Source of the DNA: Campylobacterota bacterium
GTDB taxonomy: Bacteria; Campylobacterota; Campylobacteria; Campylobacterales; Sulfurovaceae
Direction: 5' to 3'
DNA: 11,045 bases
NCBI GenBank assembly: GCA_011330645.1
Contig: DRQB01000152.1
Location: 1-11,045, forward strand
The translations under genes and the position numbers were made by a program. The stretch's first letter is position 1; every line of letters starts with the position of its first letter. This document shows, one piece after another, positions 1 through 7,277 of the stretch. The notes under the pieces are model-generated. The model ran no database searches and was not told the DNA's origin. It saw nothing but the letters and a program-made list of their open reading frames with translations.

Positions 1-68
1 ATTTGGAAGGTGTGAAGGTGTATGAAGAGGAAGTGTTGGTGGATGAGAAGATTCACTCTTCGTCATAG
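1..68 (+). CDS. 3' end of an unidentified gene (partial)
   Basis: Reading from base 3, an open frame of 21 codons runs to a TAG stop at 66-68; the other two + frames stop within the first 25 bases. The residues are rich in Val, Glu, Lys and Asp, ending in a His-Ser-Ser-Ser-Ser tail, as in a charged C-terminus. The gene would begin left of the window. A GTAG-headed hairpin starts three bases after the stop, which would fit a 3' end. Too little is visible to name a family; chance cannot be excluded. Confidence 0.35.
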   Translation, partial: LEGVKVYEEEVLVDEKIHSSS

Positions 69-70
69 CT

Positions 71-194
71 GTAGGGTGTTGTACCCTGCCCATCGGAAAT
101 ACCCTTGGGGGGCACAACACCAAAAATATGAATTTTAATCAAAACTTTAATTCCACAATAAACTTCAAGGTGTTGTCATGGGACAACACCCTAC
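71..194. repeat. REP doublet (REPIN-like) of two inverted GTAG hairpins
   Basis: The outer 12 bases are a perfect inverted repeat: GTAGGGTGTTGT at 71-82 and ACAACACCCTAC at 183-194. Each end also forms its own hairpin. On the + strand, GTAG (71-74) precedes GGTGTTGT (75-82), which pairs with ACAACACC (114-121); the stem continues inward as CCC (84-86) with GGG (110-112) and CCCA (89-92) with TGGG (106-109). On the minus strand, GTAG (complement of 191-194) precedes a perfect 9-bp stem, 182-190 with 169-177, with a four-base loop (178-181). A GTAG foot followed by an imperfect palindrome is the known signature of REP elements mobilised by RAYT (TnpA_REP) enzymes, and two inverted REPs make a REPIN. 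The element lies between convergent 3' ends. No RAYT gene is in the window. Confidence 0.65.
169..190. terminator. Perfect 9-bp hairpin downstream of the psrC-like gene
   Basis: GGTGTTGTC (169-177) and GACAACACC (182-190) pair perfectly around the loop ATGG. It lies 43 bases beyond the stop of the minus-strand psrABC-like operon and could stop or protect its transcript. There is no clean U-tract on either side, so it is not a canonical intrinsic terminator; it is better explained as one arm of the REP doublet that may also shield the 3' end. Confidence 0.35.
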
Positions 195-232
195 AAAAAT
201 ACTTTTAAATCAAACAGAAGTAACTTTTCATC

Positions 233-1504
233 TTAATGCTCCCGCATCATAGAGACAGAGAAAAAAGCATCTATCACTCGATATACCAAAACAATTACGC
301 CTAAAGAACCAATCACTATCGCTATCTCTCCCCAGGAGGGCATAAAAAAGATAATATCTTTCAGTGGTTCATACTCTCCATACTTTTCAAAACCTACACC
401 AAATCTGTCACTCATCGGATAGGCATTACCACCATAAACAAAAATCATCCTACCTAAGTATGTCCCCACAATAATCGAGAGTGATGCAAAAACCTTTGCT
501 GTACTGTTTGTCATGTCTTTAAAAAGCAAAGCAAAAGGGATAGCCACAGCCAAAAGAAGATAAGCATAAAAATAAAATTTAAAATCACCAAATAAGATAA
601 TTGCTGCCCATTTTTTATCTATAAAAAGATACGCCGTAGCCTCATACGCACCTAAAGTAATCACAGAATAGAGTGTGATTTTTTTAATCAACTCCATCAT
701 GGTTGCACATTTGCTTCTGTCTGTGTTACGGTAGATGAGAAAGGTATACAGTATCATCACAGCAGCCGAAGCTGTAAAGGCTGACACCATAAAATAAAGT
801 GTTAAAAGAGGATAGGTTGTCCATAAATGTCTTGCGGAGTTCATATCAAAAAGTTTAGCTTGTACGTAAAATTCTAAAAACTCAACACCTAAACTTATGA
901 CTAAAATAGGAAGTGCCATTTTTTTTGCTAGCTCAGTATGATGACTCAAAAGCAAGTAAATTTCAAATATGATTACAGGGATATAGATGAGATACAGCGG
1001 AAGCATTAACCACATCCCAGAACTAAAACGCGGAGACAAAAACATCCAGTGCAAGTGAAAGACATTTAAATCCATCATGATGGTAAAGAGCCCTGCAAGT
1101 ATCATCCCTAAACCCAGTGTTAAAAAACCAGCAGCCGTTTTTTTGATGAGTGTAATATCTAAAAGTTCCGCAAGTGCCACAAGAAAGATAATACCTGATC
1201 CGACATAAATCATATACATATAGTTTACAATATAAAGAGACCAAGGTGCTTCTCTTTTTACCTCTCCTCCATGACCAAACACTGCTTCCCTCATGGCAGC
1301 AGCTACTTCTCTACTGCCTGGTGCCATGCCTGCATCAAATGCTGTGGCAGACACAAGGAAATAACGTTCTATAAAAACATAAATGACGCCTATCAATGCT
1401 ATGCATAAAAAAGCATACGCAAGATAAAGTACTTTATCATTGAGAAGAAGTTTTTTCCATGAGACATGATTGACCTCAACCCCTGCTATTGTATGTTTTG
1501 CCAT
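233..1504 (-). CDS. psrC: NrfD/PsrC-family membrane subunit of a molybdoenzyme
   Basis: An integral membrane protein of 423 residues that would anchor the PsrAB-like subunits and exchange electrons with the quinone pool. About ten hydrophobic segments are visible, roughly at residues 24-48, 90-114, 124-144, 166-187, 195-214, 231-258, 277-296, 308-327, 335-358 and 393-415. A soluble loop rich in Ala, Gly and Glu follows the first helix. The family assignment rests on this topology and on position directly after a four-cluster ferredoxin and a molybdopterin subunit. Classical PsrC proteins are shorter (eight to nine helices); ten helices recall the ActC/QrcD branch of NrfD proteins. The ATG at 1504 lies inside the 3' end of the ferredoxin gene (19-bp overlap), indicating translational coupling. 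The substrate of the complex is not set by this subunit; the symbol is by analogy. Confidence 0.82.
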   Translation of the reverse strand: MAKHTIAGVEVNHVSWKKLLLNDKVLYLAYAFLCIALIGVIYVFIERYFLVSATAFDAGMAPGSREVAAAMREAVFGHGGEVKREAPWSLYIVNYMYMIYVGSGIIFLVALAELLDITLIKKTAAGFLTLGLGMILAGLFTIMMDLNVFHLHWMFLSPRFSSGMWLMLPLYLIYIPVIIFEIYLLLSHHTELAKKMALPILVISLGVEFLEFYVQAKLFDMNSARHLWTTYPLLTLYFMVSAFTASAAVMILYTFLIYRNTDRSKCATMMELIKKITLYSVITLGAYEATAYLFIDKKWAAIILFGDFKFYFYAYLLLAVAIPFALLFKDMTNSTAKVFASLSIIVGTYLGRMIFVYGGNAYPMSDRFGVGFEKYGEYEPLKDIIFFMPSWGEIAIVIGSLGVIVLVYRVIDAFFSVSMMREH

Positions 1505-2163
1505 TGCGGTTTCCTTTTTGCTTTTGCCATCTCTATGATAGGTTTAAATTCATCCCAAGTATAGATATTGGTACCTTCATCTACAGAGTTCATCGCATAA
1601 TTTTTATCATGTTCGGGTAGCATATAAAAAAGTTTGGGTACCGTACCCTCAGACTCTTTCAAGACATAAAATTTCCTCTCTTTAAGCATCTGTATGAGTT
1701 CACCCTCTTCATCATCCAAATCACCAAAAAGTCTTACTTTGGTCGGACAAGTCGCTTGACATGCTGTAGTGGTTTCTCCATTGACAATACGTGTATCGTA
1801 ACAGAAAGTACATTTGTCCACTGCCACATGGGTATCATCTACAAAACGTGCATCGTAAGGACAGGCTTCCATACATCCTTTACATAAGATACACGTATCC
1901 TTGTTTGTCATCACGATACCACCCAAAGCAAAATAACTAGCACCTGTAGGACAGACATCGACACAGGGTGCGTCTTGACAATGGTTACACTGTGAAGGAT
2001 GCAGTGCCACAAAAGGTTCTCCAAAAATACTCTTCTCAGACTGTGTCACCCATATACGCTGTTTGTCTGCACCTAATTGTACACCATTTTCTTCTTTACA
2101 GGCTACTTCACATGCCTTACAGTCAATACAACTCTGATAATCTAAAGCCATTGCAAAATTCAT
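1486..2163 (-). CDS. psrB: Four-cluster [4Fe-4S] ferredoxin subunit, PsrB/NrfC/DmsB type
   Basis: The electron-transfer subunit (225 residues) that would link the molybdenum subunit to the membrane quinone site. Sixteen cysteines fall into the four groups typical of the family: C12, C15, C18, C22; C59, C62, C67, C71; C91, C94, C97, C101; and C118, C121, C135, C139, enough for four [4Fe-4S] clusters. No signal peptide is seen, as expected for a subunit co-exported with its Tat-signal partner. The ATG at 2163 begins one base after the stop of the catalytic gene, and the C-terminus overlaps the membrane-subunit gene by 19 bp, so the three genes are surely one operon. The last 80 residues, beyond the cluster region, are charged and lack a motif I recognise. 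Confidence 0.92.
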   Translation of the reverse strand: MNFAMALDYQSCIDCKACEVACKEENGVQLGADKQRIWVTQSEKSIFGEPFVALHPSQCNHCQDAPCVDVCPTGASYFALGGIVMTNKDTCILCKGCMEACPYDARFVDDTHVAVDKCTFCYDTRIVNGETTTACQATCPTKVRLFGDLDDEEGELIQMLKERKFYVLKESEGTVPKLFYMLPEHDKNYAMNSVDEGTNIYTWDEFKPIIEMAKAKRKPQWQNIQ

Positions 2164-2164
2164 A

Positions 2165-4591
2165 TTATCCTACCTTTTTGATATCTACAATCGTCTCATG
2201 CATCGCTGCTGAGCCAAATACAGGTTCTATGGTGTCTTCTATAATCATATTATCACTCGCACCATTTCTATAGCCAAAGGTTAGCCCTGAAGATTCCGAA
2301 CCAAATCCATGGACATAAAACACCACATCAGGCACTATTTTGATAGTAGGATACGCTTTAATATAAACCTTTCCCACAGAACTTTTAACCTCAACGATAT
2401 CTCCATATTTTATGCCTCGTTCCTCTGCTTGTTTTTTATTAATCCAAAGATAATTCTCTTTCATGACATCTAAAAGCATTATGTTATTGGCTGTGGAGTT
2501 TTGGGTCTGTTGCGCATGTCTACCCGTAATAAATTTAAATTTGTTCTTGGGCGTTGGCGTATACTGCTCATCCTTCCATGTGGGCATAGGATCAATGCCA
2601 TTTTTTTCCATCACCGGTAGATAACACTCTACCTTCCCTGAATGGGTACCAAGATTTTTCTTTAAAGAAGCTATCTCTCTTTCATCAATACAGGTATCTT
2701 CTGCATTGAGTTTATCTTCTCCTCCTGGTGTGGTATAGTATTTTTTATCTTCTGGATAATAGATATACTCGTTTTCTGATATTTTCTTAAAATAGCTATC
2801 CATCTCTGGATAAAAGACACCCTTTTCCTTCAATGTTTTATAGGCTTTCTCTCCATACTCTTCTTCTATGAGCTCTTTATTTATCTCTTCTTGTGTGTGC
2901 TCATAAGCTAACGCTAAATTAAAGTTTCCATCTTCATAGGTTTCATCGAATCCATCATCTTCTACTGCTTCTTTAAGAGATGCATCATGTTTCATAGAAA
3001 CTTCAAACAGGGGTTTAGAGATTTTTTCACTTAAGCCCTTGAGTATGGCAATGACTGGTTTGGTTTCATAGAGTGGATTGATTACTTTATTTCTAAGTAC
3101 AATGGCAGGCTGCACACCTGCAAACGACTTAACAGGGTCTTCTCTTTCCAGATATGTACACTCAGGGAGTACAACATCTGACATCATAACCGTATCACTT
3201 GGCATCGTGTCGATGGTCACAACAAGATCCATTTGTTCAAACATTTTTCTAGTTTTAGCAATATTGGGTACAGACTGCATAGGATTTTGTTTATAACAAA
3301 ACATACTTCTCACAGGGTAAGGACTTCTACCTTCTATAATCATATTTCTAAACCCTATCCAAGTACCACTTGTACCCACAAAGGTTGCTTCTTTTTTATC
3401 TGCTCTTCGTTGTATATTGGCATAAATAGGCACTTCTACCGTGTGTTTACCCAAAGGCAGTTTTTTACCAAAAACAATACCTCCTTTGACATCAATACCC
3501 CCACCTAGCGCAGAAAATATAGCTTGTGCACGTCGAAGTTGAAAATCCTGCTTACTCCACGCTGTTCGTCTCCCTTGATAATAAATAGCACGTGGTGCAT
3601 GTGCCATAAAATCTCTTGCAATTGTCTTTATGGTATCGGCATCTATACCTGTTATTTTTTCTGCCCACTCTGGAGTATATTGATTCTCTAAAATATGTTT
3701 TTTATAGCGTTCAAATCCATTCATATTTTTATGTACAAATGCTTTATTGTAAAGTACCTCTTTTAGTACCACATACGTCAAAGCTAAAACAAAAGCAAGA
3801 TCAGTGCCTACTTTAATCCCTAACCACTTGTCTGCATGCACTGCGGTATTGGTATATCGTGGGTCTACTACAATGAGTTTAAGACCTCTACCTCTGGTAC
3901 GCTTGAACATATCCATAGTATCTGGGGTTAAAATAGCTTCTGCTCTATTGGCTCCAGCCATGATGACATACTTGGCATTCTCCATATCTGCTTTACCATA
4001 GGCACCAAGCGTAAGTCCATAACCCTTAATAGTTGTTTTAAGACAGATAGAAGAGTGGTTGACAAAATTTGTTGAACCTAACAAATCTCCCATGAATTGG
4101 GTAAAGGTATGCTCTCCCATACCCTCTCCTGCACAGTAAGAGATAGTAGAACGATTATCTTTTTCCTCATCTATAATCTGTTTTAGACCTTTAAAGTTTT
4201 CAGTACCATTTAAAATAGCACTATACGCTTCATCCCATGTGGCTCGTCTGAACTTTCCTTCACCTTTTTTACCCACACGAATGAGAGGATACTTCAGTCT
4301 ATCGGGGTCATACAAGGCATGAATACCAGCATCACCTCTGGCACAAAGCATATTTTTTGATTTAGGGAAAAGAGGATTGGGGTCAAGTTTTTTAAGTACA
4401 CCATTTTCAACACTTGCCCATGCAGCACATTTATTAACACACATTTCACAAAGTGTGGCTATTTTCACAGTAGAGTGAGAAGGTTCTTTATCCTCTGCAA
4501 ACATACTCGTGACCGTTGCTGAACTTCTTCCCACAATGCTTAAAGCTACAGAACCTTGCAAAAACTTCCTACGTGATATTTCAACTTGCAT
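2165..4591 (-). CDS. psrA: Tat-exported molybdopterin oxidoreductase, PsrA/PhsA-like catalytic subunit
   Basis: The catalytic subunit (808 residues) of a periplasmic DMSO-reductase-superfamily enzyme, probably reducing polysulfide, thiosulfate or a related sulfur compound. The N-terminus carries a twin-arginine signal (SRRKFLQG, residues 6-13). A [4Fe-4S] motif follows at C48, C51, C55 and C83 (CX2CX3CX27C). C183, in an Asn-His-Ser-Ser-Ile-Cys context, is in the right place for the cysteine that ligates molybdenum in PsrA/PhsA relatives. A guanine-dinucleotide cofactor signature region is seen near residues 425-440 (KQNPMQSVPN). An acidic insert of about 100 residues (about 545-650) precedes the C-terminal cofactor-binding domain. 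PsrA of Wolinella has 765 residues, so this is slightly long. The ATG at 4591 is supported by AAGGAG (minus strand, 4606-4601) nine bases upstream. Arsenate- or tetrathionate-reductase-like alternatives cannot be ruled out by eye; no TorD-like chaperone is encoded here. Confidence 0.88.
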   Translation of the reverse strand: MQVEISRRKFLQGSVALSIVGRSSATVTSMFAEDKEPSHSTVKIATLCEMCVNKCAAWASVENGVLKKLDPNPLFPKSKNMLCARGDAGIHALYDPDRLKYPLIRVGKKGEGKFRRATWDEAYSAILNGTENFKGLKQIIDEEKDNRSTISYCAGEGMGEHTFTQFMGDLLGSTNFVNHSSICLKTTIKGYGLTLGAYGKADMENAKYVIMAGANRAEAILTPDTMDMFKRTRGRGLKLIVVDPRYTNTAVHADKWLGIKVGTDLAFVLALTYVVLKEVLYNKAFVHKNMNGFERYKKHILENQYTPEWAEKITGIDADTIKTIARDFMAHAPRAIYYQGRRTAWSKQDFQLRRAQAIFSALGGGIDVKGGIVFGKKLPLGKHTVEVPIYANIQRRADKKEATFVGTSGTWIGFRNMIIEGRSPYPVRSMFCYKQNPMQSVPNIAKTRKMFEQMDLVVTIDTMPSDTVMMSDVVLPECTYLEREDPVKSFAGVQPAIVLRNKVINPLYETKPVIAILKGLSEKISKPLFEVSMKHDASLKEAVEDDGFDETYEDGNFNLALAYEHTQEEINKELIEEEYGEKAYKTLKEKGVFYPEMDSYFKKISENEYIYYPEDKKYYTTPGGEDKLNAEDTCIDEREIASLKKNLGTHSGKVECYLPVMEKNGIDPMPTWKDEQYTPTPKNKFKFITGRHAQQTQNSTANNIMLLDVMKENYLWINKKQAEERGIKYGDIVEVKSSVGKVYIKAYPTIKIVPDVVFYVHGFGSESSGLTFGYRNGASDNMIIEDTIEPVFGSAAMHETIVDIKKVG

Positions 4592-4613
4592 AGCACTTAT
4601 CTCCTTGTCGAAC

Positions 4614-4650
4614 TACACATAGTGTATCACAAAAAGAAGTTCATAGTATA
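4614..4650 (-). promoter_or_regulatory. Candidate promoter and dyad ahead of the psrABC-like operon
   Basis: On the minus strand a TATACT (4650-4645) could serve as a -10 box for the operon, putting transcription start about 45 bases before the ATG. Between it and the ribosome site lies a small dyad, TACAC-ATA-GTGTA (4614-4626), placed where an operator could sit. Upstream is very AT-rich with no clear -35. The rest of the gap up to 4750 holds no gene that I can support. A second GTGTATC-like word, inverted, occurs at 4703-4709. Confidence 0.35.
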
Positions 4651-4750
4651 GTTAAATATAATAATTTAATTTAAAAAAGTATAAATAAAAGTGATATGTT
4701 ACGATACACATCATCAAAATATATGCAGTATTATATCGACGATTTAAAGA

Positions 4751-5563
4751 TTATATTAATACCTTCAAATCATTTAAATCAAACAAAAGAAGCGTATTAG
4801 ATTTCATACCCAGTAACTCTTTAGAAAATCCAGACTTAGAAAAAAGTGCGTAAACATCTACTTTTATGCCTGATTCGGCTGCTTTTTGTTTGAGTTTGGT
4901 GAGTTCATTTTTACATACCGTTCGATCTTTATACTTACACTCGCCCAGTATAATCTTTTTACTTTTAGTCACTGCTAAGATGTCAAATTCACTATAAACA
5001 TTCCAATAAGAACCGGAAGAAAGGATAGGCTCTTTATTCTCATAATAATGTAACAATAAATCATTACAAAGCTGTTCATAAACTAAAGAACGCAGACGTT
5101 CATAGTGTTGCTCGAAATTCTCTAAAAACTTCTCACCTTTTGCCTGCATCAAATCTTTTCTATAATAGGTTACAAATCCAAACCAAAAACGCATAAAAGG
5201 TTGAGTAAAACGAAGTTTGTCCTGTATGCGATATGCACGTTGATCCTTGGGAAGTTTATGTTTGGGATGTGTACGTAATGGTGATTCTCGACTATACTCT
5301 ACTTTTAAAATATCTAAAGAAACAAGCTCAGCAATAATCTTTTCTCCTGTCCCTTCACTTAATTTTGCTTTTCTCAATACCGAATAAAGTTTACCATCAC
5401 CACGTGCCACAGCCACAAGTACTTCACGGTAAGGTGTCTCTAAAAGATACGAAGGTGACACCAAATTCTGAAAATTTATAAAGTTTTCTACAAAATTAGA
5501 TTCCACCATAGAAAAAACATCATCAAAATAATCCCATTCAATACTCTCATCTATACCACCCAA
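4751..5563 (-). CDS. DUF234-type protein with PD-(D/E)XK nuclease-like C-terminus
   Basis: The part from the TTG at 5563 has 270 residues. A winged-helix-like region is seen at about 40-90, followed by the aromatic patch RFWFGF near 125-130. A restriction-endonuclease-like core follows: EFD (D194), then GECKYK (E208, K210). This is the D...ExK pattern of the PD-(D/E)XK fold found in DUF234 proteins of the COG1672 type. Classical members carry an N-terminal AAA ATPase that is absent here; as I recall, Campylobacterota also have short versions without it. Family-like coding clearly continues upstream of the TTG: residues such as SLEQAIEYFSILGG are read in frame back to 5641, where an ATC codon lies six bases after AAAGG. 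The true start may therefore be that ATC, giving 296 residues, or the original start may be lost. Its function is unknown. It separates the psr-like operon from the nitrogen module. Confidence 0.72.
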   Translation of the reverse strand: MGGIDESIEWDYFDDVFSMVESNFVENFINFQNLVSPSYLLETPYREVLVAVARGDGKLYSVLRKAKLSEGTGEKIIAELVSLDILKVEYSRESPLRTHPKHKLPKDQRAYRIQDKLRFTQPFMRFWFGFVTYYRKDLMQAKGEKFLENFEQHYERLRSLVYEQLCNDLLLHYYENKEPILSSGSYWNVYSEFDILAVTKSKKIILGECKYKDRTVCKNELTKLKQKAAESGIKVDVYALFSKSGFSKELLGMKSNTLLLFDLNDLKVLI

Positions 5564-5638
5564 AATAGAAAAATATTCAATCGCTTGTTCTAACGAAAGA
5601 TATGAAAAATGTTGATAAAATGTTTGAAATGATGTTTT

Positions 5639-5652
5639 GATGAAGTACCTTT
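5639..5652 (-). promoter_or_regulatory. Ribosome site aimed at an ATC codon
   Basis: On the minus strand AAAGG (5652-5648) is followed after six bases by ATC (5641-5639). The same frame then reads family-like sequence into the DUF234 gene, and an in-frame TAA (5653-5651) overlaps the ribosome site, so nothing further upstream can be coding. Spacing and reading frame both point to this as the native start, with ATC in place of ATG. Confidence 0.5.
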
Positions 5653-5713
5653 ATAATATATATGAAACTATTCTAACATATCTTATCTGTAATTATTTTG
5701 TAAAATTATGGTA

Positions 5714-5730
5714 TGATTAATTTTTAATCA
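5714..5730. promoter_or_regulatory. Operator palindrome, copy 1 (regulator promoter)
   Basis: TGATTAATTTTTAATCA, the exact complement of the two copies ahead of amt1 and amt2. It is a perfect 7-3-7 inverted repeat whose inner 15 bases fit the Fis core motif GNtYAaWWWtTRaNC. It lies 26 bases before the regulator ATG and overlaps the likely -10 (TATGAT at 5712-5717, or TAAAAT at 5701-5706). Binding here would be expected to repress the regulator's own promoter. Confidence 0.75.
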
Positions 5731-5755
5731 AAATAATTATTGAAGAGTCTATAAA

Positions 5756-6490
5756 ATGGAAACATTTTTCACCACATCAGATAAAATACAACATATCATT
5801 AAGAGTTTTAACTTAACAAAAACACTCTTTGTCTCTTCCATTATCATTGGAGAAGCAAATACAGGGAAAAAGACCCTTGCACGATACCTCTTTCCTGATG
5901 CCATATTCGTTTCTGGAGAAAATCAAGAAGAAGTTGCACTTGCATTAGAAAGTTATGATGAATTAATTATCTCAAATTTTGAAAAACTTTCAAATCAAAG
6001 TCAATTGGATTTTTCCAATAAACGTATTATTGCTACCGCTGATTACATGGGGAATCCCCATACAGTAGATGAACTTTTTGCCTTTATCTATACTATGCCC
6101 CCACTGCAAGAACGTCCTGATGATGTAAAATTTTTACATCGTTTATTTGTTAAAGAAGCAGAATCAACACTGATGTTAAGTAAAAACAATACTTTGATTG
6201 ATACTATACCTTTGGACCTTACTGCCAATACCAAAAGTCTGAAAAAATCTATATATTATCATCTTATTAAACAAACGATGCATATTGGTGATATTAAAGA
6301 AATGCTTCATGACTACCTTTTTACTCACTTGGAAGGAAATAATAATTATAGAATACATTTGGGACTTTATGAAATACCTCTCATTCAAGCAGGACTTAAA
6401 AAGTATGGTTCACAATTACAGCTTTCTCAGGCACTTGGTATCAATAGAAATACCTTAAGAAAAAAGATTCATGAACATCATATTGATTAG
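5756..6490 (+). CDS. Degenerate NtrC-like regulator with Fis-type helix-turn-helix
   Basis: A 244-residue protein resembling a shrunken sigma-54 activator core plus a Fis DNA-binding domain. A Walker A loop GEANTGKK is at 32-39. A weak Walker B equivalent (ELIISNFEKL, 69-78) lacks the usual Asp-Glu. Then come a sensor-I-like strand (about 89-97) and MPPLQERPDDV (114-124), matching the LPPLRER-D motif of NtrC proteins. Only about 30 residues separate Walker A from Walker B, so the loop that carries GAFTGA in true activators is missing. There is no receiver domain. Residues 207-241 form a Fis helix-turn-helix, with GINRNTLRKK almost as in Fis itself. It probably controls the downstream amt-glnK operons and itself without sigma-54. 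An operator lies just upstream; the partner PAS gene follows after eight bases. The role is inferred from context. Confidence 0.75.
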   Translation: METFFTTSDKIQHIIKSFNLTKTLFVSSIIIGEANTGKKTLARYLFPDAIFVSGENQEEVALALESYDELIISNFEKLSNQSQLDFSNKRIIATADYMGNPHTVDELFAFIYTMPPLQERPDDVKFLHRLFVKEAESTLMLSKNNTLIDTIPLDLTANTKSLKKSIYYHLIKQTMHIGDIKEMLHDYLFTHLEGNNNYRIHLGLYEIPLIQAGLKKYGSQLQLSQALGINRNTLRKKIHEHHID

Positions 6491-6498
6491 GATTTTGC

Positions 6499-7191
6499 AT
6501 GCAAATAAATTTTGAATCATTTGTAGAATGGGATAACAGCCCATTTATACTTTTTAATCATTTAGGAAAAATTATTTATCTCAATAATGCAGCAGAAATC
6601 CTTTTTGGTTATGTATCAAAAAAAGAACTTTATGATATTGCACTCTCTTATGCCCCTCAAAATTTTGGCTATAAAACGACAACCCTTTCACTCACCTATG
6701 ACTCTTTTATGTTTTATGCCATTACCGTTGGATATGAAAATGAAGAACAACTTTCTTTACGTCTATACAATGCTCCACGACTAAAACCGACAAAAAAACT
6801 AGAAAGAGACAAACTTATTGTTACAGATATCAATATACTTCTTGAAGCGAATATTGCTCTGTTTAAGACAAAAAACAATAATAAACTTACACTCCTCACA
6901 GACCAAGACTTACCACCTTTTAAAATGGATCAAAATAATTTTTCTAAACTTCTTAGGAAAACATTAGATACATTTAGAGCATCTGATTCTATTGATATTT
7001 CTCTCAAACTTCTTATTGGGCAGCATCTTATTATTGATAATAACAAAGAAGCAATTGTAAAACTTTCGATTAAGGCAAATGGACGTTATGCAGATGCAGA
7101 TGCAGAAATACACACTTTAGCTACGCAAAGTCAAATTAAATGTATTACAAAAGAATTTTCTATAGACTTAGAAATACCTCTTATACGTTAA
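6499..7191 (+). CDS. PAS-domain protein resembling a decayed NtrB sensor
   Basis: A 230-residue soluble protein without membrane helices or signal peptide. Residues about 8-90 read as a PAS domain of the NtrB kind (SPFILFNHLGKIIYLNNAAE, then FGY). The second half follows the layout of a histidine-kinase core but in decayed form. Residues 137-160 (DLPP, then a KLLRKTLDTF helix) stand where kinases have the D-x-LPP and N-box segment, yet the N-box asparagine is gone. No glycine-rich G1/G2 boxes are seen, and the 100-125 linker lacks a histidine to phosphorylate; the only histidines are at 21, 175 and 205. It is therefore probably a pseudokinase-like sensor or co-regulator. The ribosome site AGGA overlaps the regulator's stop (6488-6490), so the two are translated together. 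Its ligand, possibly a PII protein or small molecule, is unknown. Confidence 0.68.
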   Translation: MQINFESFVEWDNSPFILFNHLGKIIYLNNAAEILFGYVSKKELYDIALSYAPQNFGYKTTTLSLTYDSFMFYAITVGYENEEQLSLRLYNAPRLKPTKKLERDKLIVTDINILLEANIALFKTKNNNKLTLLTDQDLPPFKMDQNNFSKLLRKTLDTFRASDSIDISLKLLIGQHLIIDNNKEAIVKLSIKANGRYADADAEIHTLATQSQIKCITKEFSIDLEIPLIR

Positions 7192-7223
7192 AATGATTTA
7201 ATAAATACGTCAAAGTACCCTAT

Positions 7224-7240
7224 TGATTAAAAATTAATCA
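7224..7240. promoter_or_regulatory. Operator palindrome, copy 2 (amt1 promoter)
   Basis: TGATTAAAAATTAATCA, a perfect 7-3-7 palindrome identical to the copy before amt2 and complementary to the copy before the regulator. It fits the Fis core motif. Its centre (7232) lies about 52 bases upstream of the transcription start predicted from the TACTAT box at 7272-7277, a position typical of activator sites. Confidence 0.75.
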
Positions 7241-7248
7241 GTTTTAAG

Positions 7249-7277
7249 CTTCTTAAAAAATAAAACCATGCTACTAT
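7249..7277 (+). promoter_or_regulatory. Candidate sigma-70-type promoter of amt1
   Basis: TACTAT at 7272-7277 is a plausible -10 box; the -35 position (7249-7254, CTTCTT) is poor, as at activator-dependent promoters. A leader of about 25 bases follows to the ATG, with AAAGGA at 7297-7302. No GG-N10-GC sigma-54 element is seen in this gap. No terminator is evident after the PAS gene, so read-through from the regulator genes is also possible. Confidence 0.4.

Noticed and set aside
71..194. Miniature transposon (MITE) with target-site duplication
   Set aside because: The outer repeats are perfect, but the flanking bases (TAGCT and AAAAA) do not match as a duplication, and GTAG-headed hairpins fit a REP doublet better.
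1968..2273. Open frame on the + strand across the psrA/psrB junction
   Set aside because: It is antisense to cysteine-cluster coding of the ferredoxin and the end of the molybdoenzyme; no ribosome site or family likeness.
5639..5641. Programmed frameshift or split ATPase upstream of the DUF234 gene
   Set aside because: A stop at 5653-5651 overlaps the ribosome site, and the next bases are an AT-rich divergent promoter gap with no ATPase motif in any frame.
7223..7241. FNR/CRP or NtrC binding site reading of the palindrome
   Set aside because: TGAT and ATCA are nine bases apart, too wide for the FNR spacing, and the sequence lacks the GCAC/GTGC arms of NtrC sites. The Fis motif fits fully.
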